From contig CAZGYB010000002.1 of the NCBI GenBank assembly GCA_964530235.1, forward strand, positions 157,205 to 221,204: a stretch of 64,000 nt of DNA, written 5' to 3'. Below the pieces are notes generated by a model. That model did not search any database, had not been told where the DNA came from, and saw only the letters and a program-made list of their open reading frames with translations. This DNA comes from UM-FILTER-33-9 sp964530235 (lineage in GTDB: Bacteria > Patescibacteriota > Microgenomatia > UBA1406 > GWC2-37-13). The position numbers and the translations under genes are program-made. This document shows positions 53,744 to 61,800 of this stretch, in pieces (the stretch's first letter is position 1; each line of letters opens with the position of its first letter).

Positions 53744-54234
53744 TTTATTAATAGTTCCTAACTTGCAGTCTTTTTTTCTTATTTCATTTTATCAAATATC
53801 TTTTCTTTTCCTCCTCTCTGAATTCACCTTACAGGAATAGATGGCAAACGTTTCCTTTGAGGCCTATCCCGACGGCATGAGAAACGATTCGGTATTTACC
53901 TGTCACACCATGAGTCTATTCAAAAGCAAATTGATTCAATTGCAGTTAAATTAAACGACCTTTAGGATTTTTACTGTTCGATAAAAAAATAGATAAGGAA
54001 ACATATGAGAAGAAACAGATTGAGTTGAGCAAAAAAAAAGGTGCAATTAACGAATCAATTAGAGAAGTTAAAACCTGTAGACGTTAAATTTACTTTGGAA
54101 CGCAAATACACAAAACGATAAAATAGGGTCAGTACAATACAAAATATTCTATGAATACCTCAAAGATTTGAACAAAACTTCTGATTTAGCCATCTGGAGG
54201 AACAGCTAGGTCTGGGACAGTTTAATCCTTATAG
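53744..54234. other. 491-nt stretch without an intact gene; contains a recombinase remnant
   Basis: The first about 80 nt are T-rich upstream sequence of the TspO-related gene. The centre (53897-54084) encodes recombinase-like fragments with a frameshift (separate entry). The rest (54085-54234) has several stop codons in every plus-strand frame I translated and no recognisable feature. It looks like decaying accessory DNA. Confidence 0.6.
53897..54084 (+). pseudogene. Remnant of a serine recombinase (C-terminal coiled-coil part)
   Basis: One frame gives YLSHHESIQKQIDSIAVKL up to a TAG at 53963. The next frame continues as FLLFDKKIDKETYEKKQIEL followed by SKKKGAINESI up to a TAA at 54085. Joined across the frameshift, this resembles the conserved LY-x-D-x-x-I-x-x-E-x-Y-x-x-x-x-x-x-L segment of large serine recombinases. 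No catalytic domain or intact start is present. The assignment rests on this short pattern alone. Confidence 0.45.
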
Positions 54235-54543
54235 TTATTGATTTGTATTCTCCATTGATTCTTTAACTATTCGAGCAACTGATTCCTTACTTATTCTTTT
54301 TTTCTTACAATACTCGGTATCAAGCCACTTCATAAAAGTCTTTATTCCCTTGCTTGAATTACATGAGGAGCAACATAAAAAGATATTTGTTTCGGATATG
54401 TTTTTTGCATTATTATCAATATGTTCCCACGTTGCTCTTTTCTTATAAGAGTTCTTATCAAATCTTGCATGACAATAAACACAATCTTTGTCTCTGAGTC
54501 GAATTAATTTTTCTAAATGGCTTGGGATATTCCACTTATTCAT
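54235..54543 (-). CDS. Small HNH endonuclease
   Basis: 102 aa. Zinc-stabilised HNH fold: CVYCHARF (C-x2-C), ATWEHIDNNAKNISETNIFL (the H and N of the motif), then CCSSCNSSKG (second C-x2-C). It is a stand-alone nuclease domain of the type found as free-standing homing or mobile endonucleases. It lies beside a recombinase remnant and a GIY-YIG gene, which suggests mobile-element origin. A TATAAT ends 7 nt before its ATG. Confidence 0.85.
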   Translation of the reverse strand: MNKWNIPSHLEKLIRLRDKDCVYCHARFDKNSYKKRATWEHIDNNAKNISETNIFLCCSSCNSSKGIKTFMKWLDTEYCKKKRISKESVARIVKESMENTNQ

Positions 54544-54550
54544 AAATTAA

Positions 54551-54556
54551 ATTATA
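54551..54556 (-). promoter_or_regulatory. -10 box of a predicted leaderless HNH promoter
   Basis: TATAAT on the minus strand, 7 nt before the ATG at 54543. The -35 is weak. Confidence 0.45.
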
Positions 54557-54661
54557 CAAGCTGTTGAAGCAATAAACTTTGAGAGTACTGTCACCTCTAA
54601 GGTATATTATTGATCTTTCTCGCAACCCAGACGAGTAAATAGGCAGTTTGTAACTACGGAG

Positions 54662-54898
54662 TTAGAAAATGTGTTTCCTCATGAACGCTCTGCCTGAACC
54701 GGACTTGAGATATTTCTCGAAATTATAAGCAGTATATTTATTGGAAAAAACGAAGTAGGAGATAAGGGTTATGGGGAGTCTATTTTTTGTCGCTGGAACA
54801 TACCCATTCTCATGTCGAAAAATTCTTTCTTTTAAATCTTCTGCACAGCCTATGTATGATTTACTATCTGTACACATCAATATATATACATAAAACAC
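54662..54898 (-). CDS. GIY-YIG family endonuclease
   Basis: 78 aa from a GTG, complete for the small UPF0213-like group. FYVYILMCTDSKSYIGCAED shows the Y-V-Y and Y-I-G pair, then LKERIFRHENGYVPATKNRL with the Arg and His, PITLISYFVF, and AYNFEKYLKSGSGRAFMRKH with the conserved Glu. It is a single nuclease domain with no DNA-binding extension. TATTGT lies 6 nt before the GTG. It lies between the HNH gene and tRNA-Ser. Confidence 0.85.
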   Translation of the reverse strand: MFYVYILMCTDSKSYIGCAEDLKERIFRHENGYVPATKNRLPITLISYFVFSNKYTAYNFEKYLKSGSGRAFMRKHIF

Positions 54899-55003
54899 GC
54901 ATTAACAATAGTTTGAATGAATTTATAAATCAATGGATTATAAACCACAAAAATAATGGTTTAGATTTATATGAAAACAAAAAAATACTTATAGCGGACT
55001 GTG

Positions 55004-55072
55004 TCTCGCCGTAGCTGAGCCGAATCCCGCCTTCGTTTCGATGTTGTCGAAACTTCGGCGAGGCGAAGGCGG
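55004..55072. repeat. Compound inverted repeat next to tRNA-Ser
   Basis: It contains CCGCCTTCG (55027-55035) against CGAAGGCGG (55064-55072), enclosing the small hairpin TTTCGA-TGTTG-TCGAAA (55036-55052). Alternative arms are CTCGCCG (55004-55010) with CGGCGAG (55056-55062) and GCCGAA (55019-55024) with TTCGGC (55054-55059). The structures are mutually exclusive. It is much more GC-rich than its surroundings and ends at the 3' end of the tRNA gene. Confidence 0.7.
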
Positions 55073-55155
55073 AGGGTACAGGATTTGAACCTGTGCATCC
55101 CTTACGGGATACGGGTTTTCGAGGCCCGCGCATTGAACCGCTCTGCCAACCCTCC
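55070..55155 (-). tRNA. tRNA-Ser (anticodon CGA)
   Basis: 86 nt without CCA. The acceptor stem GGAGGGT/ACCCTCC is perfect and the discriminator is G. The D arm begins GCAGAGCGGTTC. The anticodon loop CTCGAAA gives CGA (reads UCG). A long variable arm ATCCC-GTAA-GGGAT marks tRNA-Ser, and the T arm is ACAGG-TTCAAAT-CCTGT. The top pair of the anticodon stem is C31-A39, a mismatch; the other four pairs are standard. CCA is not encoded. A perfect palindrome CCATTTATAAATGG (55154-55167) covers the 5' boundary. Confidence 0.93.
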
Positions 55156-55184
55156 ATTTATAAATGGAACCTCATCTTATTTTA

Positions 55185-56225
55185 CTACAGTCGAATAATT
55201 TCTTTTTTCAAGTTGATATGACTTACTATATCCTCCTCTGTTGTTGTTAACACTGTTTGATAGGATGAGATGAGGTCGATAATAAGCTTTTTATTGTGAG
55301 CATCAAACTCTGAAAAAACATCATCCAAAAGCAAAACCGGCTTTTTATCAAAAACATTCACCATATACCGAATTTCATTCATCTTAAGCCAGAAAATCGA
55401 AAGACGCTGCTCGCTTCGTGAACCATAATGGTGAATGTTTTTATCAAAACCATCTTGTAAGTAAAAAGTAAAGTCATCCTTTTGCGGTCCTATCATAGTT
55501 TTTCGGGTTCGCATTTCAAGATCGATTTTTTCTGCAAAACGCAGTTCATTTACCTCATTCTTTTCGTATACGATCTTAAACTGCTTGTGATCTAAATGGG
55601 GATGTGCATTCAAAAAATCTACATACTCCTGCCTTTTCAAAGTTATATACTCACCTTGTTGAATCAGGTATGAATTCCAAAACTTCAGTTCTTGGTGCAA
55701 TTTAAATACATCATGCACCGTTTCCAGTACTTTATTTCTCTTACGAACTGCACTTTCATAGTTGTGTAGTTTCACCCGGTACTCAGGATCAAATAAAGAA
55801 ATAACTGCATTAAAATATGATCTTCTTTTTTCCGGAGCGCCAGTAATTATTTCTATCTGTTCGGGAGAAAAAAGCACCGCTCTCGTCTGATCCTTTAAAT
55901 AGTCTGACTGTCTTTTTTTTGTTTTTTGAATAAAAAAAGACTTAACCGTACCAACAGAGTGTTTTTTCAAAAATATCTTAAAACGAATGGAATCATCAAG
56001 ACCAAATACACCTTCAACATATCCTTCTGTTTCGCTCATGAGAATTAATTCCTCTTCCTTGCTTTCACGAAATCCGGTTCCGTTCAGGAGAAACATAATA
56101 GACTCAAGAATGTTAGTCTTGCCCTTTGCGTTTTCACCAACAATAAGAGTTAACTGCTCGCTGAGACGGAACACCTTATTTTTAACATTCCGAAACTGGA
56201 AAAGATGCACTGTAGATAAATACAT
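55185..56225 (-). CDS. recF: DNA replication and repair protein RecF
   Basis: 346 aa. Walker A LIVGENAKGKTNILESI, the RecF core FSPEQIEIITGAPEKRRSYF, the signature-like SRSEQRLSIFWLKMNEI, and Walker B PVLLLDDVFSEFDAHN. It helps load RecA on gapped DNA with RecO/RecR. It follows the kinase-methyltransferase gene by 9 nt. A TAAAAT ending 6 nt before the ATG suggests an additional leaderless promoter. It is not next to dnaN/gyrB as in many bacteria. Confidence 0.93.
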   Translation of the reverse strand: MYLSTVHLFQFRNVKNKVFRLSEQLTLIVGENAKGKTNILESIMFLLNGTGFRESKEEELILMSETEGYVEGVFGLDDSIRFKIFLKKHSVGTVKSFFIQKTKKRQSDYLKDQTRAVLFSPEQIEIITGAPEKRRSYFNAVISLFDPEYRVKLHNYESAVRKRNKVLETVHDVFKLHQELKFWNSYLIQQGEYITLKRQEYVDFLNAHPHLDHKQFKIVYEKNEVNELRFAEKIDLEMRTRKTMIGPQKDDFTFYLQDGFDKNIHHYGSRSEQRLSIFWLKMNEIRYMVNVFDKKPVLLLDDVFSEFDAHNKKLIIDLISSYQTVLTTTEEDIVSHINLKKEIIRL

Positions 56226-56231
56226 ACGCAG

Positions 56232-56237
56232 ATTTTA
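56232..56237 (-). promoter_or_regulatory. -10 box of a predicted leaderless recF promoter
   Basis: TAAAAT on the minus strand, overlapping the stop region of the preceding gene, 6 nt before the recF ATG at 56225. Confidence 0.45.
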
Positions 56238-57563
56238 CTTCTTTTTAAGCAGAAAAACAGTTTCAAAAAAAGAAGGGAGTTTAAAGAACGAGTTTCTCAA
56301 AACAGATACAGTTGGAAGAGAAGTAAAAAGCTGTTGCCAGTATTTTTTTTGAAATACTGAAACACGAGAATAGTCCCGTTTATGAAATAAGGTTATCCAT
56401 TCATTTTCAACAGTATAAATCTTATGTAAGATATACTTTTTTGAAACACGTATTGATTCGTGAATTGCAGGTTTTATCTTACCTCGATCCAAATGATCAA
56501 GAACGTCAAAGGTTACCACAAGATCAAATGAATTATTTGGATAAGGAATTTTAATCATATCACCCTCCTTAATATAGGATCGAATCTGTTCCTGAGCAAG
56601 TTCTAAGGCGGTTTTTGAAAACTCGATGCCATACGCTTCAATCCCCAGTTTTCGAAGATAATAAATCAGTTTTCCATTCCCACACCCCACATCCAAACAG
56701 GTTTTGGGATTAATAAACAATTTTATAAGCGCTGCGCGATAGAATGAAGCAAGATTACGGAGTATCGTACCAAATAAAGACTCTGTCAGGTGATGTTTGT
56801 ATCCTCTTTTTTTCCCGGTATAATATTCCCTGTCATAAAAACTTGCATCTATCTTAAACGGCATAATCACTGTTCCCTTAAAATCATCCCCTTCAACAAC
56901 TTTTCTCAGATTGGAAAAGCTTTCTCCATTTACCACTATAACGGTCAGATTTAATTTACGAGCCAACTGCGATGCTATGGGATCAAGAGGCGCGTTAATT
57001 CCCGGAGACCATGTATTACCTACCAGTTTTTCCATTTCTTCCCATGTCATTTTTGTGATCGGTTTCGCATCTTTGTATTTGTTCGGATCCTTGTCATAAA
57101 CCCAGTCAATATTGGACATATTGATAATTAAGTTTGCACCATAATCTCGTGCCAAGATAACCGCATCATAATCAGTTGACCACCCCGGCTTCCAACCCGC
57201 ACCTACTACCACAGACTCTTTCCAGTCTTTGAGTTTTTTATCATAGTTTTCAATGATACGGGGATGAGCAATGTCCTGAAATACGGTGCGCAAAAGATGA
57301 GCGTTCAAGCGAGTCGTATGTATACCAAGCCAGTCAAGATCTTCGTCTGACATGGTACCAATGACAGATTTTCCCGCATCACGGTAATGACGGGCAATCC
57401 TTCCACCACCCGCCACTAAAAAAAATCGTTTTCCTCTTGCAACCTGTTCACGGATAAAAATATTCAACTTCTTAAGAAATACCTCATTTACTCCTCCGTT
57501 CGGAACAAGCAGGCTTCCTCCGATGGATATAATAATTGGATCTTCTTTTTTCCTCCTTAACAT
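56235..57563 (-). CDS. UMP-kinase-like amino-acid-kinase domain fused to a SAM methyltransferase
   Basis: 442 aa. Residues about 8-235 are an amino-acid-kinase fold of the archaeal-type PyrH kind: IIISIGGSLLVPNGGVNEVF, FFLVAGGGRIARHYRDAGKS, GWKPGWSTDYDAVILARDYG, INMSNIDWVYDKDPNKYKDA and SPGINAPLDPIASQLARKL. Residues about 242-442 are a class I methyltransferase, starting SFYDREYYTGKKRGY with motif I CLDVGCGNGKLIYYLRKLGI, motif II YGIEFSKTALELA and LVVTFDVLDHL. Both active sites look intact. Substrates of the fused protein are unknown. The ATG lies 11 nt after the T-run of an intrinsic terminator. Confidence 0.85.
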   Translation of the reverse strand: MLRRKKEDPIIISIGGSLLVPNGGVNEVFLKKLNIFIREQVARGKRFFLVAGGGRIARHYRDAGKSVIGTMSDEDLDWLGIHTTRLNAHLLRTVFQDIAHPRIIENYDKKLKDWKESVVVGAGWKPGWSTDYDAVILARDYGANLIINMSNIDWVYDKDPNKYKDAKPITKMTWEEMEKLVGNTWSPGINAPLDPIASQLARKLNLTVIVVNGESFSNLRKVVEGDDFKGTVIMPFKIDASFYDREYYTGKKRGYKHHLTESLFGTILRNLASFYRAALIKLFINPKTCLDVGCGNGKLIYYLRKLGIEAYGIEFSKTALELAQEQIRSYIKEGDMIKIPYPNNSFDLVVTFDVLDHLDRGKIKPAIHESIRVSKKYILHKIYTVENEWITLFHKRDYSRVSVFQKKYWQQLFTSLPTVSVLRNSFFKLPSFFETVFLLKKK

Positions 57564-57574
57564 AGTCGCGGTGC

Positions 57575-57604
57575 AAAAAAAACCCCGACTTGCGCCGGGT
57601 TTTC
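57575..57604 (-). terminator. Intrinsic terminator
   Basis: On the minus strand AAAACCC pairs with GGGTTTT around a loop containing GGCGCAAGTC and is followed by a run of eight T. It should end transcripts coming from the clpC-like operon after the VirB2-like gene, with read-through needed to reach the kinase-methyltransferase gene. Confidence 0.75.
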
Positions 57605-57680
57605 ATAACAGTTCTCAACGTTTAATAATGCTCTGTCTCATAGTATGCACGTGTTATTATACAAAGTATATCCAAGAAAA

Positions 57681-58001
57681 TCAAACGCCAACACCTACTC
57701 CAAAAATGAAATTTAACAGCTGAGTAATAAAGTATGATGAAACCAATAAGATAAATCCTATTAAAGCAGCGGTTATCTTGGCTCTTCCTGCTTTCAGTCG
57801 CTCCGGACTCCCCTGGGACATAAGCACATCATAACCCCCGAGAATCAGAATAATAAAAAGCGCTATTCCACCTATTGCAAGAACAAATGGAAGAAGTTTG
57901 TTCACCACATCGCCGAGTGTAACTATACCCACTAACGGACCGTTAATAGTTGAGTTCGTACCATTGATCGTAAACGACTGTGCAAGTATGGGTCTGTTCA
58001 T
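57681..58001 (-). CDS. Small VirB2/TrbC-like two-helix membrane protein
   Basis: 106 aa. A short N-terminal polar segment with possible signal is followed by two long helices (LLPFVLAIGGIALFIILILG, and ITAALIGFILLVSSYFITQL) separated by the polar loop GGYDVLMSQGSPERLKAGRA. This is the TrbC/VirB2 pilin-like pattern very common in candidate-phylum bacteria, where the function is unknown. It overlaps the M50-like gene by 4 nt (ATGA) and is followed by an intrinsic terminator. Confidence 0.75.
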   Translation of the reverse strand: MNRPILAQSFTINGTNSTINGPLVGIVTLGDVVNKLLPFVLAIGGIALFIILILGGYDVLMSQGSPERLKAGRAKITAALIGFILLVSSYFITQLLNFIFGVGVGV

Positions 58002-58675
58002 TTTGTCAAAAGTCTCCGTAAACTCTTCAATACAAGTATCACTATACCATGAACAATTAGCGAAAACAAAAGGTAAAATAGTACGTGTGATGAAAATTCC
58101 TGAATTTGCTTCATTAAAACCGGGTTATTCAAAAAGAAATCAAGGTTGATGTTAAACAAATAAATAACTACCCCAACTCCAATAAATACGGGAACAATAT
58201 AAATAATATCAACCATATCTTGTTTTGATGAAAACATCGTAGAGGACACTGCAAAAATAATATATCCCAGTCCAAGCGTCAGAAATACATTCTGTGAAGG
58301 AAAGAGGCGAAACGCTGAAAGAAACCAGAAAAAAAAGAGCGCCCCAAAAAGCGGGGCTATCCCAACTATCAAACCCCTAATAAAATCTTTTTTTTCATAC
58401 AATACTTTACCCAGTTTAATATAATTTTTTTCAAATTCAGGAAGAATCTGTATTTTATGCACCGGAAGCATAAGAACCATTGCCATAAGAAAGTGGGAAA
58501 ATTCATGGAGTACTGTTCCGGGGAAAAAAACAAGAGAGACCAAACCAAATACTGTTGAGTCTTTTTTAAAAAACATTCGTAGAAAATGGAATAGTTCGTT
58601 TGTGGTCAGCCGGGAAATAAAAAAAAGTGAAACAAGAAGAACAAGTACCACAAATGGCTGTATCAGCACATTCAT
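57998..58675 (-). CDS. M50-like membrane zinc metalloprotease
   Basis: 225 aa with about six hydrophobic segments. Zinc motif HEFSH in FFPGTVLHEFSHFLMAMVLM (HExxH inside a membrane segment), followed by RGLIVGIAPLFGALFFFWFL. The overall layout resembles the M50/site-2-protease-like families, but the third ligand motif (usually NxxPxxxLDG) is not obvious. SSKQDMVDIIYIVPV may take its place. The family is likely, activity unproven. It is coupled by ATGA overlaps to genes on both sides. Confidence 0.7.
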   Translation of the reverse strand: MNVLIQPFVVLVLLVSLFFISRLTTNELFHFLRMFFKKDSTVFGLVSLVFFPGTVLHEFSHFLMAMVLMLPVHKIQILPEFEKNYIKLGKVLYEKKDFIRGLIVGIAPLFGALFFFWFLSAFRLFPSQNVFLTLGLGYIIFAVSSTMFSSKQDMVDIIYIVPVFIGVGVVIYLFNINLDFFLNNPVLMKQIQEFSSHVLFYLLFSLIVHGIVILVLKSLRRLLTK

Positions 58676-58842
58676 GCGTTCAGTTTCTGACGAATAAGCA
58701 CAAATAATAACACCGCAATAATCGAAAGTGTTACAATTCCCAATAAAAGAAAAACTGTCCTTATATTATCCTTTTTCACGGCACTCTGTTGTCGTATCTT
58801 CAAGGATTCAATATCTATTGGGGTAAAGTTATGATAAGCCAT
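58672..58842 (-). CDS. 56-aa single-pass membrane protein
   Basis: A short frame reads MAYHNFTPIDIESLKIRQQS, then a basic patch (AVKKDNIR), one membrane helix (TVFLLLGIVTLSIIAVLLFV), and a basic tail (LIRQKLNA). It starts 15 nt after the clpC-like stop, and its TGA overlaps the ATG of the protease gene (ATGA). This chain of couplings makes it a real gene. It is too small for default gene-calling thresholds. It has no recognised family. Position suggests an adaptor between the unfoldase and the membrane protease. Confidence 0.72.
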   Translation of the reverse strand: MAYHNFTPIDIESLKIRQQSAVKKDNIRTVFLLLGIVTLSIIAVLLFVLIRQKLNA

Positions 58843-58857
58843 AGTATTTTCGGGTGG

Positions 58858-61800
58858 CTACACACCAGCAACTTGCTGAGCTTGAGTATTTGTTGGTGAT
58901 TCTGTTTGAGGAACAGTGACCCCCTGTGAGTTCTCTGTTTCTGAAGTTTGAGGCAGTGATGCTGTTTTTTCTTCTTGAAAAACTTCTTGGGTTAAGTGGG
59001 AAGCGCACTTCGGACAGATTATTGTTGAATGAGGAACAACTTCTGTTTCAAATTTCGCTGCACATGCTTCACAGAGATAATGTTTGCTTTGGTTTACGCC
59101 AGTTCCTGCTCCCGATACAATTTCGGTTTTTTCAACATTGAAAATAAACTCCTGACCGTCAAAATCAACCAAAACCTGATCCCCCGGTTTCATTTTCTTT
59201 GCAATAATAAGGCTCGAGAGGGGGTTTTCTATCAGTTTCTGTATTGCACGGCGAAGCGGTCTGGCACCAAAAACCGGATCAAATCCATTCCGTATCACTT
59301 CTTTAATCGCGCTATCAGTACAACTGAAACCCATATCCTGGTCCTCCATTGCTTTCTGAACCGACTTAAGCTGAATTTTTACAATTGATTTCATGTGAAT
59401 AAACCGGAGCGGTTCAAAAATAATTACCTCATCAAACCGGTTAATAAGCTCTGGCCGGAAAAATGTATGAAGCTCTTCCATAACCTTGGTTTTTAAGACT
59501 CCAAACTGTTTCTTTTCAATTTCTTCTTCTATTTTTCCCTTTTCCTCAACCTGTTTTTGCAATGGAAAGTTTGCGCCAAAATATTCTTCAAGTCGTTTCG
59601 TCGTCCATGCTTTTTCCGTAACATTTCGATACCAAATCACCTCTCCAACAATAATAAGTTCAAGTCCTGTCGGAGAAAATGCATGAATGTCCCAATATGT
59701 TGTTGGAAAATTCCCTTTACTCACTGTCTGATCAACAAAGTAGTCAGTCAAAAATCCGGTCTGCCATTCTTGAGTACTTTCCTTCCTCTTCCAGTAACGG
59801 TCTTTATAGGTGATAACTTCCTCACCGGTCGCATTGTACGCATGTGTTTTTAACGCAACGGTCGGAAGCTGCTCATCCTGAGCATCAGGAAGAGCGTTTG
59901 TTACCTTGTGTGTTTTGAAATAATGAACTAACTTTGTTGCTTTCCAAATCTTCTCTGTAGTTGAAGATCGATAAAATACATTGTTCCCTTTTGAAATAAC
60001 TTCGGTTCCTTTTGCGGAAATTGCCTGAGTATCGAAGCCGAAAACAGGGAATTCGGGAGGTTTTTCATCAGTTCCCTGAGTTTGATTTCCGTCTTTTTCA
60101 ACCTCCTGTCCGGCAAAGTAATCTAAAAGAATACCTTCCTGCCAATTTTTATCCGCCTGAACTGCATCTTTCTTTATTGCCGGCTGATTTTCTTGCGTCT
60201 GTTTTTTGGGAATTATTGGGTTATCAGGTCCTAAAAACTCGGTAACAGCTCCTGTTTCCCACAGGGCGCCGTCTGCTTTTCGAGAATACAACATGTCTCC
60301 AACTACAATATACTCATCACCGGTCGGCGAAAATGCATGAATGTCCCAATGGTCTGATGGGAGTATTCCTTTGGTAACTGTCTGATTGACGAAATAGTTT
60401 TTTAGCAACCCTGTTTCCCAATCGTTAGAATCTTCTTTTCTTCTCCAGAATCGGTTGCCTAATGTTACCACTTCTTTTTCATCGGGTGAAAATGCATGAG
60501 TTTGAAATTCTCCAGTGGGGAGCTGTTGTTCAGGAGCATCAGGCAACGCGTTCACCACAATATTATCTTTTGTGTAATCGATCAAGTTCGACTGCTTCCA
60601 AATTTTCGCTGTGGTAGAGGTACGATAATATAAGCTGTCTTTTTTTGAGATCATCTCAACGCCTTCTGCAGATATTGCATGGGTGTCAAACGAGTCTTTC
60701 GGAAACGTTGCATCTTTTTGCTTATCTTTATCTTCCGTCTCAATTTTTTGGCCTGCAAAATAATTCGGTAGGTCTGCACGATTCCACGTATCAGAAACGC
60801 CCTCTCTTTCAAAATAAGTATTGCCAACGGAAACAATCTGTCTTCCTCTTGGGGTAAATGAAAGAGTACTTAAAGTAACATCAGTTTTCTCTGTTAAAGG
60901 CTGCGATGTCGGATTCACAAACTGTTCGGTACGCTGAAAATATTTATTTCCGATTGTCAGCATCTCTCTTCCGCTTGGCGAGTAGGTGTAGGTTGAAAGA
61001 ACATTTGGTTCCTCAACCTGTGTTTTTCCTGACTTCATCAACTCCGCCTGTATAACTTTTGATCCGATGTTAGAAGTACAGATAACTACCGTATTTTTAA
61101 ACGATATAGTATGCCCTTTGTTATCAGTAAGTCTTCCGTCATCGAGAATCTGCAGAAGAATATTAAAAATATCCGGATGCGCTTTCTCAACTTCATCAAA
61201 CAAAACAACCGAATAAGGTTTTCTGCGAACCGCCTCGGTGAGCTTTCCTCCTTCTTCATACCCGACATATCCGGGCGGTGCACCAAGCAATTTAGCGACC
61301 TCATGTTTTTCCATATACTCGGTCATATCGAAACGGATCATCGCTTCTTCCTGCCCGAACAGCACATCTGCAAGAGTCTTGGCGAGTTCTGTTTTTCCTG
61401 TTCCAGTCGGTCCTAAAAATACAAAACTTCCGATCGGTCTCTGAGTTGATTTCAACCCCGCACGTCCCCGGCGAACAGCCTGAGCTACCGACGTAACCGC
61501 TTCCTCTTGACCGATAACCCTATCATGCATTATCTTTTCAAGGTTCGCCAAGCGGTCCATCTCTGAACCGGTGATTTTTGAAACCGGAACTCCGGTCCAT
61601 CGAGACACGATATCTTTAATTATTTCAATAGATACTGCTGTGGTAGTCTGCGCTTTTTTAGTATTGTACTCATCCTGCTTTTCGTGCAAATCTGCTTCAA
61701 TATCGCTGAGTCTCGATCTGATAATACGCGCTTTCACTTTATCTCCTGACTTTTCAGCTTCCTGTATTTCCTGATTCAGTTTTGCGATTCTTTCCTGAAT

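Noticed and set aside
54942..54964. TAAACCA/TGGTTTA inverted repeat as a terminator for tRNA-Ser
   Set aside because: A 7-bp AT-rich stem with a 9-nt loop and no T-run on the minus strand is too weak to call.
54930..55157. 75-codon frame across the tRNA-Ser gene and adjacent repeat
   Set aside because: It covers a structurally complete tRNA and a hairpin repeat and has no protein-family signal.
59518..61020. The large insertion in the ClpC-like gene as an intein
   Set aside because: There is no Cys/Ser/Thr at a plausible N-terminal junction with intein blocks and no His-Asn at the C-terminal junction. The segment consists of repeated blade-like motifs instead.
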